54,768 bases of DNA from Gryganskiella cystojenkinii (taxonomy: Eukaryota > Mortierellomycota > Mortierellomycetes > Mortierellales > Mortierellaceae). Shown here in pieces: positions 1 through 11,733 of this stretch; position 1 is the first letter of the stretch, and each line of letters starts with the position of its first letter. Below the pieces are notes generated by a model. That model ran no database searches. It was not told the DNA's origin and was given only the letters and a program-made list of their open reading frames with translations. Both the position numbers and the translations under genes were made by a program. The stretch spans positions 1-54,768 of the forward strand of contig JAAAIG010000170.1 of the NCBI GenBank assembly GCA_015852425.1. Direction: 5' to 3'.

Positions 1-1352
1 TCGCCTATGGTTTGGACAAGAAGGAGGGTGAGCGCACCGTTCTCGTCTACGATCTCGGTGGTGGTACCTTCGATGTCTCTCTTCTCTCTATCGATGATGG
101 TGTCTTTGAGGTCTTGGCCACTTCTGGTGACACCCACCTGGGTGGTGAGGATTTCGATCAGCGTGTCATTGAGCACTTTGTCAAGCTCTACAAGAAGAAG
201 AACAACCAGGATATCACCACTGACCTCAAGACCATGGGTAAGCTCAAGCGTGAGGTTGAGAAGGCCAAGCGTGCCTTGTCCTCCCAGATGTCGGTCCGTA
301 TCGAGATTGATTCTTTCCACAACGGTAACGATTTCTCCGAGTCCTTGTCCCGCGCCAAGTTCGAGGAGTTGAACATGGATCTCTTCAAGAAGACTGTCAA
401 GCCCGTCGAGCAGGTTCTCAAGGATGCCGGTCTCTCCAAGAGCGATATCCAAGACATTGTTCTCGTTGGAGGTTCCACCCGTATCCCCAAGGTCATCACT
501 TTGATTGAGGAGTTCTTTGGCGGCAAGAAGGCTTCCAAGGGTATCAACCCCGATGAGGCTGTTGCCTACGGTGCCGCTGTCCAGGGTGGTGTTCTCGCTG
601 GCGAGTCTGAGGCCTCTTCGATTCTTCTTTTGGATGTCAACCCCTTGACTCTCGGAATTGAGACCACCGGAGGTGTCATGACCAAGCTCATTGGCCGTAA
701 CACTGGTATCCCCACCAAGAAGTCCCAGATCTTCTCGACCGCCGTTGACAACCAGCAGACTGTCTTGATCCAGGTCTTTGAAGGTGAGCGTGCCCTGACT
801 AAGGACAACCACCAGCTCGGCAAGTTCGAGTTGACCAACATCCCCCCTGCCCCCCGCGGTGTTCCCCAGATCGAGGTTACCTTCGAGCTTGATGCCAACA
901 GTATCTTGCGTGTCTCTGCCTCCGATAAGGGTACCGGCAAGACCGAAACCATCACCATCACCAATGACAAGGGCCGACTTTCCGAAGTGGAGATTGAGCG
1001 TATGATCAAGGAGGCTGAGCAATTCGCCAACGAGGATCAGGTCATCAAGGAGCGCATCGAGTCCAAGAACATTCTTGAGAACTACCTTTACGGTGTCAAG
1101 AACCAGGTCAACGATGATGCCCAGTTGGGATCCAAGATCGATGCCGATGACAAGAAGGTCATTTTGGACGAGATTGCCAAGAAGGTTTCCTGGTTGGAGT
1201 CGGAGGGCGCTACTGCGTCCAAGGAGGAGATCGATGAGAAGAAGGAGGAGGTTGAGGCTGTTGTCAACCCCATCACCTCCAAGCTCTATGGTGCCGCTGG
1301 TAACTCTGGCTCTGGCCCCACCGAGGAGATGCCTACTCACGATGAGCTGTAA
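1..1352 (+). CDS. KAR2: ER Hsp70 chaperone BiP/Kar2, 3' part (5' end outside window)
   Basis: The last ~449 residues of an Hsp70 are read from base 3 to the TAA at 1350-1352, without introns; the N-terminal third lies left of the window. Two Hsp70 signatures are visible: [14 protein letters not shown] near the start and [13 protein letters not shown] about 140 residues later, followed by the substrate-binding beta domain ([13 protein letters not shown], then [13 protein letters not shown]) and the helical lid. The protein ends in HDEL, the fungal ER-retrieval signal, which separates BiP from cytosolic Hsp70s (EEVD end) and mitochondrial ones. Known role: ATP-driven folding, translocation and quality control in the ER lumen, induced by the unfolded-protein response. 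Its promoter is not in the window. Family and compartment are certain; the symbol follows yeast usage. Confidence 0.96.
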   Translation, partial: AYGLDKKEGERTVLVYDLGGGTFDVSLLSIDDGVFEVLATSGDTHLGGEDFDQRVIEHFVKLYKKKNNQDITTDLKTMGKLKREVEKAKRALSSQMSVRIEIDSFHNGNDFSESLSRAKFEELNMDLFKKTVKPVEQVLKDAGLSKSDIQDIVLVGGSTRIPKVITLIEEFFGGKKASKGINPDEAVAYGAAVQGGVLAGESEASSILLLDVNPLTLGIETTGGVMTKLIGRNTGIPTKKSQIFSTAVDNQQTVLIQVFEGERALTKDNHQLGKFELTNIPPAPRGVPQIEVTFELDANSILRVSASDKGTGKTETITITNDKGRLSEVEIERMIKEAEQFANEDQVIKERIESKNILENYLYGVKNQVNDDAQLGSKIDADDKKVILDEIAKKVSWLESEGATASKEEIDEKKEEVEAVVNPITSKLYGAAGNSGSGPTEEMPTHDEL

Positions 1353-1963
1353 ATAAGCATCTTATTACCCGCTCCCTCTTTTTTGTCTCTCGCTTCTTTT
1401 GTACATTAAAATATCATCCTTTATAGTCGACAGACCGAGTAACTTTTTGGGTGTTTTACCCGGTGTTGATGCTGGCCATGGGCTGAGATTCTGAATGTCC
1501 GATCTGGTCGATGTTTTGACATCTGTTACCTCCTTTGGTTTGGAAAGAGCGGGGTGACAGGCGAGAGAGAACATGAATGGTTGTCTAATCGAATTTGGTT
1601 CCTGGGTTGAGTCGATAGAATCAAGCGTTGCAATGGAAGACGCGAGACAGGAGATGTGGTTGTATTCTCCTCCCGCATCGCATATCTGATCGGGAGCAAA
1701 AGTAGATTTGTTTAAAACAATGTTGGCCACAGCAAAGCGGGGCTGGTCATTTTTATTATGAATATTGGAGGTTGAGGAAGGAGAGAGAGAAAGAGAGGTG
1801 TGTTTGTGATGATATTATAGGCGTGAGTATTGGGGGATAGAGATAGAGAATCCCCCCATTAGAAAGTCGTTTGCTTATTAGCTATTAGTTATTATTTTGT
1901 CGAAAACATTAAGCATGAGTTAAGAAAGCAAAAAGAACAGACGTGTACGTAGATAGCTTCTTT
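1353..1963. other. Convergent 3' region between BiP and the DH-like gene
   Basis: This stretch of 611 bases carries the 3' ends of two genes that face each other. It is T-rich just after the BiP stop (polypyrimidine run near 1375-1400) and contains a GA-rich patch at about 1775-1800. No convincing coding exon, RNA gene or repeat was seen. Confidence 0.6.
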
Positions 1964-4628
1964 TTAGACCTCAACCTCTGGTTCTGTCGCCTGTTCCCAG
2001 AAGCTGATCAACGACTTGACTGGGGGTTTGGTTGAAGTCTCTCGTTTCGTGATCGTCCTCAACCGGTCAATCTCTGGTCTTGACACAAACGTCGGTGAAG
2101 GTTGGTGTTGCAGACTCGCAGCCTTGGCAGTAATAAATGCCTGGGCGCCCATTCGCAGGGTCGCTTTGCGAGCCTCTCTTTCCTCCAAAAATTTTTGCTT
2201 CTCGCTCGCGGCCGAGATGGATGATCCCTGACGACTTCCGAGCGTGGTAGGACGCGTCGATCCCGCGATGGAGGAACCTGAGCTCTGGATGTTGCTACCG
2301 GTTCCAGCAATGGTGTTCGCCTTGATGTGCAGGGATTCCGAGGAGGAGGCAAGGGTCATGGACCCAACAGAGCTGATGTCTGAGGCAGCGAACGAAGTAC
2401 GGTTGGAGTGACGATCGGGTACTCTGGAGGAAGAAGAGTAGGACGAACTTGACTCGAGGGTGAGCGATTTGTTATCCAGAGCAGAAGTTGGAATCAATTC
2501 AGGGAGTGTGGGTGCCTGATCTGCCACGGTCTCGATCCGAAGAGTGTTGATACCTGTCTTGATGTTGCTACCGTTGCCTGCTGCAGTAGTGGCCAAGTTC
2601 TTGGTTGAAGAAGTATAGTTGAATTCGGTCGCAGTGCTTGGCGTGTTGACAGCAGTGGCAGAGGAGGTCGAGGGTCCAGACATGGTGGTTGAGGTTGGAC
2701 TGACCGATGTGGTATTGCTGTTCTCGGTGGTTTGCTGTGCCTGGAGGAGCTGCATGGACGAGGGACGCTTGATAACACCCCGAGCGAACGTGCTGATACG
2801 TTTGAGCATCCCGCGGGGGTTTTGGTTCGCCTCTGTTTTTTGAGTAAAGGTGAATTGTTGTTAAGAACAAGTTTCTATATGACCATAGTATAATAAGCGA
2901 GCGATCAAAAAAAAATGGACTCTCAGACGTCCTTACCAATAGCGGTCTTGACGTTCAGCACCAGTTGGTTCAGCTGTGCAAGGCAAGGGCCGGTAAAGTT
3001 CCCTATGGGGTCAATCCTCTATTTTTAGGTGTCCAGTAGAATGAGGATAACTTAGCATTTGAGACTTGTAAAGTCATGTCATGTAGCTTCCGTCAGAGAG
3101 ACTATTCAACAGTCGTTACCTGAAGCCATTCGTTGTAGACGGTCAAGTGGTCAAAGGGATGGCGAAGAGCAGTGTCCCACTCTGCGGGAGTATGTCCAGA
3201 TTGCTACATAAGAGAGAAAGGGTTGCGTGTCAGAGTTGTAGTTGCGGCTGTCCGAAGTGGACCTCATTCCGTGGTAAGTATAGACTATTGGCGACATAGT
3301 CATATGTTTGTATCATTACCCTGTCATTGCGGCTCAGCTTGAATACTGCACTTGACAAATCCCGTCCATGATCAGCTAGGACTGGTTCCAATACCAACAA
3401 CTATATGAGGGTGGAATTGAAGGTGACGAAAGAAAAGAGAGCCACCAATACATATTGTTGCATTAGTTCTTAACGTCCGGAACCTCATAGAGACACATTT
3501 TTATCGAAAAAAAAGAGTAGATGATGTAATCCTCACCAGCGATTTGACAAGGGCAGCGGTTCCTTTCGCGTCTTCTTTAGCAGACACGATATCCTAAGTG
3601 TACGATGGCGGTTAGCGAGAAACGCGAAATACGAAGCGAATCATAATGGAAAGGAGTGGATCGGGATCAGGGAGAAAGAGAACGAGAGAGAGAGAGAGAG
3701 AGGCGCAGGACCAGGATCCAGGAGAGAAAGTGGGAGTGAAAAGAGGGAAAAAAATGGGACGTTAGATGTTTAAACTTTGTCATGAGCCCGAGTGGCCCGA
3801 GGAAAAAGACATGGTGCATAGCTTTTTCAGGAGTCGCAAAAAAAAAGAGCGATGAGAAAGTGAGAGCTGGGATCTGTTGGAAAGAAAAAGAAAGGGCGGA
3901 TTCGATGGCGTAAGGTCTTTCATCATTTTTTACTTGAGGAGCAAGATCAACGAAAAAGAAAAAGAAAAAGAAAAAATATCAAGGGGTGCATGGGGTCTTG
4001 GGGCAGCCTAACGAATGAAAATTGACTTTCTCTCCATGATGCCTCTTTTCTTCTTCTTCTCCTTTCATGCTATGCATTGTGCACAAGGTTATTCATCGAG
4101 GAAGAGGGGGAAGAGGAGAGTGACAAGCCGAAGAAGTCTCCGAAGGGAAGAGAACAAAAAAAAAATAAACAGGAAGTGGCGCATGAAAGGCAGAGAGGCG
4201 AAAAGGGGAAGGGGAAACTGGTAACTTACATCGTGGAACTTGATGTGGATGCGCATCATGACCGTCCATCGTTCCACAAGAGCACGGATCGTGTTACTGG
4301 CCTTTCTCCCGGCTGCAAGCGAGTGGTTTGACGCGAGATTGAGAGCGTTGCCGACACGCTACAAAAAAAAAAGTTCGCCAACTGACATTATTACTCATCT
4401 GCTTCTGGACGCGAGTGGAAGCAGACGAAGAAATCTTTGACTTACCTTCAAAGTAGAGAGATAGTGCGCCTCTGCGATTACAAGCTCGGCGATAGTGGTT
4501 GTGGGATATAATCGAGAGTTCTTACGGAATGGTGCCCCCGTATAAACAGTCGAGTTTGTAGAGACGGCAGAGAACGTCGAGTCAACAGGCGATGTGGCCG
4601 GTGAAGTAAAAGAAAGCGCGACTGACAT
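1964..4628 (-). CDS. DH (RhoGEF)-like helical domain protein, seven exons
   Basis: Proposed exons on the minus strand: 4628-4446, 4358-4230, 3593-3537, 3400-3320, 3203-3120, 3018-2937, 2832-1964. All junctions are GT-AG, the phases agree, and the product is 494 residues. After a Ser/Thr-rich N-terminus, residues ~45-230 are helical and resemble a Dbl-homology domain: the opening TIAELVIAEAHYLSTLK looks like DH conserved region 1, and HPFDHLTVYNEWL looks like the late DH helix around the usual YxxY/YxxW position. No PH domain follows; the second half (residues ~240-480) is Ser/Thr-rich and predicted disordered, ending in an acidic tail. If the DH reading is right it would activate a Rho-type GTPase, but key DH contacts cannot be confirmed by eye. 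The 636-base intron 3594-4229 is GA-rich and unusually long here. The exon structure is more certain than the function. Confidence 0.6.
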
Positions 4629-6968
4629 ATTGATGGTGTGTTGTTGTAGAAGTGTTGTTGTTAATGTTGGTTAGTCCGGTTCAGACCCTAAGTCGTTTTT
4701 TTATTTTGAATGTGTGGAGAAGTGTGTATTTGTTCGAGGACCCAAAGAGAGATGGGAAAAAAAGAAAGATCGGGCGGTGAAAAGAAGATGCAAAAGATCG
4801 TCCACTTTTGTTTGTGGTTTCTAGTTCTTCTTTTTAGAGGAGGTGCAAAAAAAAAAAAAAGGGAAGAGTGCAGGATTCAGATTTAAAAAAAGTCTTGAGT
4901 CGTAGCAGGATGAGTGGTATTATATGTGTATGTGTGCGTAGAGATAAAAAAAAAGCGAATGGACGTCAGAAAGGAATGGAAAGGAAAGAAGAAAGGGAAA
5001 GAAAGAGCAACAACGCCTCGTTTTTTTGGCTTTGTTCTGCGTGCGGTAGTCGATCCTCGAGATTTGTTAATAAGAACGACAAACAAAATATTGGTCGATG
5101 TCAAAGATGAAGCTGCTGAATTATATGAAAAGAAAACAAGAAAAAACTGGGGTGGTGGGGTTAAGGGTTTTTCTTACAGCCTTGGCGCGCGCAAATAGCA
5201 AAGTAAAGAGGGGGAGAGGAGGAGACACCACAAGAGGATCAAATCGAATTGAATGAACCCAGAGGTGCATCAAATGTATGACCCCAAGGAGGTACAATGT
5301 AAACGGAGGAAGGAGACAAAAAGTTGGTTGAGAAATTTCTCGTTCTCTCTCGTTTGCAGGAGAGAGAGAAAGAGAGAGAGGGAAAGGAGACAAGAAAGAA
5401 GAGGAAGAGAGGAAGTGAAGAGGAAGATCAAAGAGAAGTACGGACCTGGCGAGAAAGCGAGAGAAGGAAGCGAGCCCATTTTGGAGCACATGCAGCTACC
5501 GGAGCACTTTCCAGTCCAGAACGCTGACAGGTTACGCCAGAGCGAGGGAATAAGAGGGTTCACTTGAATGACTTTCTGTTTTTTTTGCGTGAATGTATCT
5601 GTTAGAACCTGGATCTGAACTTGACCCCAATAAGGGGAATCGATGGGACGAGCTTTTTTCTTGATCAGCACAGGGGAAGCAGCAGCAACATTGCAGATGA
5701 GAGCAAAGTGGACTATCGTTCGCCATACTGCGACAGCGAGGTGACGAAAAAACTTTTTTTTGATCTGGTCACTGTCATCACTCCTCCGATTCAGTTCCTC
5801 GTGTTCTCCCTTTCCCGCTCTCCAGTCATACCAATGGAATGGCGAGGGGGGCGGGGGGTGAGAGCGAGCGAGCGAAGAGGGATCCACGGCCTTGGAGAAC
5901 CTATAGGGGATACCCTGGGACCTGTTTTTCTGATATTGTCCTGGGGTGGGTCGTCTTAACATTCTTCAAGTCCACACAAAAGTCTCTCCCCCTTCTCCAT
6001 TCTTCGTGCTCCTCTCCATCGCACCAAGAGTATCGTCTCTGGTTTCGATTGAACTGTTCCCAAAAATGGTTTAATTGCTCCGTAGTGAGGATATGGAAGA
6101 CGACAACCACGCGGAATCCTGTGTCGTTTCCTTGGCATAGACGCATGAGATAATCGACGCGTCTTTTCGTGCAACCATAGCAAATAGAGCAATTGGAATG
6201 GTCCCAAAGGGTTTGGCATGAGGACTTGATTCTTCCCTTTATGCTTCCAAACACTTTTTTGGGCGGCCGTGAGCGAAAAATAAAATAAAAAAATTGTGTC
6301 CACCTGGTTGGGCGATAAGGTTTCATCAAAGCTCATTTCCCCATTAGAAATGAGAAATCACAATTACATCTTTGCCCTCATTCCATTCTCCATTGCTAAT
6401 CCTACTCAAAAAAGGTTTATCCTTCATTTCCTTTGCTCTTTTCTTACTCACACTCTCCAATTTTTGTACCCACGGGCTAGTCTTGGCATTATCTCCTTCT
6501 ATAAACGTGGTTATCTAATCCTTGGAAGAGCACGGATCAAAAGTAATTGACTGTTATGGAGGTGGAATGCTGGGACTAAAGGACGAACAAACCCAGAGCA
6601 CATTTTGTCAGCAATAGTTCTTTAGAAGACTGACCATTGATGTGGCAGTTGTGTGATCGTCAAAAGAGGGAGATTTGGGATGATCAATTTGACCGATGAA
6701 GTGGCCCCAGCATTTTGTGTGAGTGAGTATGTAACTTCTAAACACCGACGGCGAAGCAAGCACACCCCATGTGGGAGAGCGACCCTGCTGCTCCTGCGGC
6801 ACATGAAATGACGATTTTTGTGTGTTGCTTGGCTGGAGCTCAAAAAAATATTTTCATTTTGCCCTTTAAAAGAGATCGAATATTCTCATTCCTCTTCTCA
6901 ACAAAACACCCCTGTTCTTTGACCAACAACCAGTAACTAACAACCAACCACCAACCAACAGCAATAAA
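4629..6968. other. Divergent intergenic region of 2.3 kb (DH-like gene / PAQR gene)
   Basis: The region separates two divergently transcribed genes and should hold both promoters. The left half is extremely purine-rich on the plus strand (runs such as those at 5350-5420), meaning a pyrimidine-rich leader for the minus-strand gene. The last ~80 bases before 6969 are rich in CAA/CCAAC, a typical low-structure fungal 5' leader. Open frames here (for example minus 5270-5962) are low-complexity and lack coding character, so no gene is called. Confidence 0.55.
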
Positions 6969-8344
6969 ATGTCATCATCCATCAGGACAAGAACTACCAC
7001 TTCAAGGAACACAGCATCTTCATCAACGATGTCTACCTCTACTGGCGAAGGTATCCACTCCATCATTCCAGCGACCGATGCAACTGCCTTGTCCTCGGCC
7101 TCAACGACTTCCTACAGCTCAACAAAGACCTCAATCAAGGAGAGCTTGACTTGCACCTGGGATGATCTTCCACTCTGGATGAGGGACAACCCTGCTATCT
7201 GGACGGGATACCGTCGTCCCACCTTCAGTTACAGAAAGTGTATTGCCTCCCTGGGCTTTCTTCACAACGAGAGTGGTAAGATAAGACCCGGTACTTTTCA
7301 GGAAGGAGTCAAGCGAGAAAGACTGAGAGTTGACTATCGATCGCTCACTCGACCCTGACTCCCATTTTCAACATCTTTACTCTTGTTTCTAGTCAACATC
7401 TGGTCGCACTTGCTAGGGGCAATTGTTTGTATCGTAGGATCACCCATCGCCTACTTTAAGATTTTTGGCGTCCTGGAGACCGTTCACTGGTCCGACATTG
7501 CAGTCTTTTACATCTTCATGGCCGGAGCGATCATGTGCCTGTCCATGTCGGCCAGTTTTCATACCTTCTCCTGTCACTCTGAACCTGTCGCTCATCAGTG
7601 GAACCGATGCGACTATGTCGGGATTGTCTTTTTGATCGTTGGATCTTTCTATCCAGCCATCTTTTATGGTACGTCTGATGTCGACGTCACCGCTATTGCC
7701 AATTTTGTTGCGATTATCATATAGTATAGGCAGAGGGCTAACTCTTCCTTTCTCTCGTCGAAAATAGGATTCTATTGTTTCAAGACCTGGCAAATTATGT
7801 ACATCTCATTGATCAGTTTATTTGGAGCTGCTACCATTGTCGCTGTGATCCGCCCCGAATTCCGTCAGCCCCAATACCGCTGGATTCGTTCCTGCCTTTT
7901 CCTTGCCATGGGTCTCTCGAGTGTCTTCCCTGTCATCCATGCTCTTGTGATCTATGGAGTATGTTTGACCGCATGACTACTTTGTTCTTCTGTCGAGGAA
8001 ATTATTATACCCCTTGTTATGCTCAGACCTCTAACAGAATTCCACCTTCTTTTATCGACTTGTAGAGTGCTCTGGCCCAAAAGGCGATCGCATTGAACTA
8101 CATGGTCTGCATGGGCGCCTCCTATGTCATTGGCGCTCTTCTGTACGGAAGCCGCACGCCGGAGAGATTCTTTCCTGGAAAATTGGCCCATTTTGGTACT
8201 TCTCACCAGATTTTCCATATCTGTGTTCTGTTGGGATGCCTGGCCCATTTCTTGGGTGTCACCAAGGCCATGGCCTTTTGGCATGATGCCAACCATAGCT
8301 GTTCCATCCCTATCGAGGAGATGAGACTTGTCTTCACGAACTAG
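6969..8344 (+). CDS. PAQR/hemolysin-III family membrane receptor (IZH-like)
   Basis: Exons 6969-7275, 7393-7668, 7768-7958 and 8066-8344 give 350 residues. A Ser/Thr-rich cytosolic N-terminus of ~55 residues precedes the family core. The diagnostic PAQR features are present: NIWSHLLGA at the first membrane segment, SASFHTFSCHS with the first zinc-ligand His, CDYVGIVFLIVGSF, and near the C-terminus SHQIFHICVLLGCLAHF with the paired HxxxH that supplies the other zinc ligands. Seven membrane spans are expected. Fungal relatives (Izh1-4) act in zinc and sterol homeostasis and respond to osmotin-like ligands; human relatives are adiponectin and progestin receptors. The ATG at 6969 follows an A-rich leader; an internal ATG at 7029 would shorten only the disordered tail. 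The family call is firm, the ligand unknown. Confidence 0.93.
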
Positions 8345-8664
8345 AATATTTTTTGCTTATGGGCCAGCTTGCCTTCTTTTTTATATGACACGAGTTTGTT
8401 CCTATGTATTATTTAACGACTTAATACCCACTTTCTCTCTTTACGATTTCACTCTTCATAATTATTGCTAGACGATTACGATTCTCTTCACTCTCCCTTG
8501 TACAATATGTCTCCCTCCCCTCCCCATCTTACCATAATAAACAGCGCCACAAAAAACTGGAGCAGCCTCATGATCTATAGCGGTATTTGTGGATTTCGGT
8601 GTATATTTTATTTCCAATTCTGCCTTCGAGACTTAATAGGCATGTCGATGCAAAAACTCCTCCC
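8345..8664. other. Convergent 3' region
   Basis: These 320 bases hold the 3' ends of the PAQR gene (+) and the hydrolase gene (-). The sequence is T-rich and A-rich with no coding signal; no terminator-like hairpin stands out. Confidence 0.55.
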
Positions 8665-9932
8665 TCATGCTGTCGAAACAGTGAAGCTCCATTCATCCCC
8701 CTGTTGTTTCAAGTTCGCCTTCTTTTGCACCACCACAGCCTTCTTGGTGTCCTGCTTCTCATCCCCCAAGCCCGCGATCGTATCATCCATAAACGCCACG
8801 ACCCAATCCACAATACTATTCGTCAAGGCCTCCTTCTTAGCCTTGGCGGGTTTCGAAGTTCCATATTCGAGTCCATGACTGGCATCCTGAACCTGAACGA
8901 CCTCCCGAGGAGAAGATTTCATATCCTTAAAGACTTTTTCAAAGATCTTGGGTTGACACATCGTGTCCTTGAGTCCCGAGATGAACAGGGTCGAAGTCTG
9001 TGGTGGGATGTCGTACAGGATCTGGTCCCGAAGCGCTTTGAGGTTGTCGGCTGTGTGAAGTGGATAGGAGAGGAGGATCAGACCGGGGATGTAGTCGGGA
9101 GAGTACTCTGAATCAGCGGTTGTTGTTGTTGCAGAGGTGGTTGCCGCTTTCTTTCCCTTCGCCGCTGGTTTCTTTCCAGCTGGCTTCTTTTCTTCTCCTG
9201 ATCCACAGACCTGTGCTGCCAATGTTCCCGCCACTATTCGAACAAAAAAACGACATTCGAAAATCTAATGGTCAGTATGGACAGGTAAAATTTTTGGTGG
9301 CAAATTTGAGCCAAATGAAAAAAAAAATTGATCGTCGTGCTTCGGGTGACGGCGTCCCTTCTTTTTTTTTACCTCTGGAACCCATGGAGTGACCACCAAG
9401 GAAACAGCCTTTGAGTGGGTGAAGACCTGTATTTGGGTGGAACAGGTGATCCATGACGATCCTGCATCCGTTCACCCGGAAAGCTGTAGGGACAATAACG
9501 GAAAACGTGATTGTGTAGCTTCAGGTTAGCAATCGCAAGTCCAGGAAAGCCTGACCCAAAAAAAATAAAAGTTGGATCCCTTACGTAGGTTCGGAATCTT
9601 TAGACGATAACGAGCACAAAAGTGTCCCTGCTTTGCAATCTCCAGCGCCAGGGCGTTCAACAACGGCGTCTTGTCATCGCCGCCTGTAATGAGCAAAAAT
9701 AAAAATAAAAATGAGGGAATAGTTACATAAATAAGGTAGTCCGAGAGTGCATGGGCTGTTATATAATTAAAAAAATAGAAAAAATAGAAAGCAAAATAGG
9801 ACCTGCTCCTGGACCAAGGATGACACCAAAGCCCGAGTGTTCAACACCCTTTGGCGGGCTTGTGAGTGTGACGGGGATAGCGGTCTTGCCCGGATAAGGA
9901 ACAGAGATGGACTCTTCGGTTGGGTTGGTCAT
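8665..9932 (-). CDS. KANL3/TEX30-type alpha/beta hydrolase
   Basis: Exons 9932-9803, 9683-9585, 9483-9373 and 9233-8665 encode 302 residues. GVILGPGAGG near residue 37-46 forms the oxyanion region, GGHSMGSR carries the nucleophile Ser109, LFISGLKDTM the acid Asp203, and QDASHGLE the base His233, so a complete Ser-Asp-His triad is visible. This arrangement matches the KANL3/TEX30 (bacterial YcjY/dienelactone-hydrolase-like) branch. Residues ~126-158, just after the nucleophile helix, form a Lys/Ala/Thr low-complexity insertion. The substrate is not predictable. The intron 1 donor is the weak GTCCTA, chosen because it restores the GAGGD motif in phase; the other donors are GTAAG or GTAAA. It is divergent from the aminotransferase gene with 311 bases between start codons. 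Confidence 0.85.
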
Positions 9933-10243
9933 TTTGTTTGCGTGAAATGGAGAAATGAAAGAATGGGTCGAGGAAGGAAAAATGAATGAATGAAGGGAGT
10001 GGGAAACAAAAGAAAGACCGCGTTCTTCAAGGCTTTGTGTCCTTGCAGGCCATCCACCATTCATTTGACTGGTTCCCTTCCTTTTTTGGATGACCCCTTT
10101 TCTGGCCTTTCCGTTGAAAAAAAAGAGTTAAAACGATACTCCTTTTCTCTTTCTTTGCATGCTCTTTCCTCCATTCTCTCATTCGTCAACCCATTCGGAT
10201 AATCACCTATTATTGCAATCAACCTTTTTTCAGCAAAACAAAC
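9933..10243. promoter_or_regulatory. Shared divergent promoter: hydrolase (-) / aminotransferase (+)
   Basis: Only 311 bases separate the two start codons, so both promoters must overlap. The segment is A-rich on the left and CT-rich on the right (pyrimidine tracts at ~10135-10185 before the ATG at 10244). No clear TATA box was recognised. Confidence 0.5.
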
Positions 10244-11544
10244 ATGCTCCCTCGAAACGTCCTCGCTATCCGTCGCGCTCTTGACTCTGAGGTCTTGACC
10301 TCTCTCACCTCGAAGACTTCGACCGCCATGCTCCTGGATTTCCCTCCTGGGGCATACACCGGGATGCGTACGTTTAATAGAACCGGGATCATGGATTTCA
10401 CAGGGCACACAACCAGACTCGCCAATTCGTTGAAACAAATCAAGTTCCCGGTAGGCGGCGATGGTATTGGCAAAGGCATCGATTCTTGTAAAGGAATAGA
10501 TGAAATTGAACTGGCGACTAAGGCCATGGATCATCTTCGACAGGAATCCAGGATGAAATTACAGGCTAAAGAAGTGGTCCAGTCTGGATTAAAGTTTTAT
10601 TATCAACATCTCAGAGAAGTCTTGCAGCAAGAGACTTTGCCAGAGGGGGAGACCAAGGTTACCATCTTGTGTACCTGGGACCCACAGGTAAAAAGAGGAA
10701 GGACCAAGTGGCAAAGGTGACGCGAAACAGTGATAAATGACTAAAGGTTGACCGTCTCCTCTCCTCTGTTTTCGCGACACAAATCAGAGCCAGGAATCTG
10801 CCATGGTGGCGCATTTTGAACCACTGAGCACTCCAAAGACGCAGCGATGTAAAATTGAGATTCATGGATCACCTCGACAGCAGGCAACTGCAAAGTTCTC
10901 GCAATGGGTTCGGTAATGACAGCAACACGTATACGTGGAAGAGGCAAAATCACCGCAATCGGCACTGATTGTTCTTGGCACACCGTTTTCATTGGCAACA
11001 ATAGGGATCGACGAGTGTTAGAGGCATCCATGGCGAAAGACTCGAACGAGGCTCTTCTCATGGACGAGACAACCCTGGATCTCTACGAGGGATTGTCGTC
11101 CAACTTCTTTATCCTCGATCGAGAGAAACGTTCATTGGTCACAGCACCACTGGAACATGTTTTACTAGGCACGATCCAAAAAGTCGTCCTGAGCGTCTGT
11201 GAAAAAGAAAAGATCCCCGTAGAATTCAGGTTTCCGAACCTAAAACATGTTGATAAGTGGGAGGGAGCATTCCTCACAAGTAAGGATGCGCGCATTTCAG
11301 TGATTTTGAAGGAGAACTTTGGAATGACATTTGGGATTATATTGTTATGCTAATGGTTTTTTGGTTTTTTCTCTTGCACATAGGCACATCAAGACTACTT
11401 TTACCGATCAAGACTGTGGTCATGCCGGATGGATCTACAAAGGAATTTGACGAGAACTCAACCATTAATTTGATCCGCAACGGCGTCATAGAAGAATGTC
11501 AAAAAAGAGTCGAGCCAATGTTCTCAGACGAGATTGAGCAATAA
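10244..11544 (+). CDS. Class IV PLP-dependent aminotransferase (branched-chain/D-amino acid aminotransferase-like)
   Basis: Exons 10244-10687, 10788-10912, 11005-11279 and 11384-11544 give 334 residues. Class IV marks are visible: GAYTGMRTF near residue 38, GSPRQQATAKFSQWVRDR with probable Schiff-base Lys184, KDSNEALLMDE, and YEGLSSNFFIL, which binds the cofactor phosphate region in this fold. VLLGTIQKVVL matches the later PLP-phosphate loop. The protein resembles the plant and fungal subgroup annotated as 'D-aminoacid aminotransferase-like' more than the mitochondrial BCAT1/BCAT2 type, and no targeting peptide is obvious. The intron at 10913 splits the Arg codon just after the catalytic Lys motif. 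The substrate may be a branched-chain amino acid, aminodeoxychorismate or a D-amino acid; sequence alone does not decide. Confidence 0.86.
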
Positions 11545-11733
11545 AATCCGAGCCTACATATAAAAACTTCTGTGATGTTATTGGAGAATTAGGGGTACTT
11601 TATGGTAATGCTAGATGGTAGATGATTGGTATGATGCTAATTGGGCGCAGATGTAAACGAGGAAAAGCGATAGAACGCGTGTGAAAGAAAGAGTAGAGAG
11701 GAACATCGAGCACAAATGAATTCTATGAGTGGT

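Noticed and set aside
566..1030. Minus-strand frame opposite BiP
   Set aside because: Shadow of the conserved Hsp70 coding strand.
5155..5180. GGGGTTAAGGGTTTTT as a telo-box
   Set aside because: An extra A interrupts the TTAGGG unit and it lies in low-complexity leader sequence.
5270..5962. 230-codon minus-strand frame
   Set aside because: Translation of a purine/pyrimidine-rich leader region with low complexity (Ser/Leu/Phe runs) and no recognisable motif.
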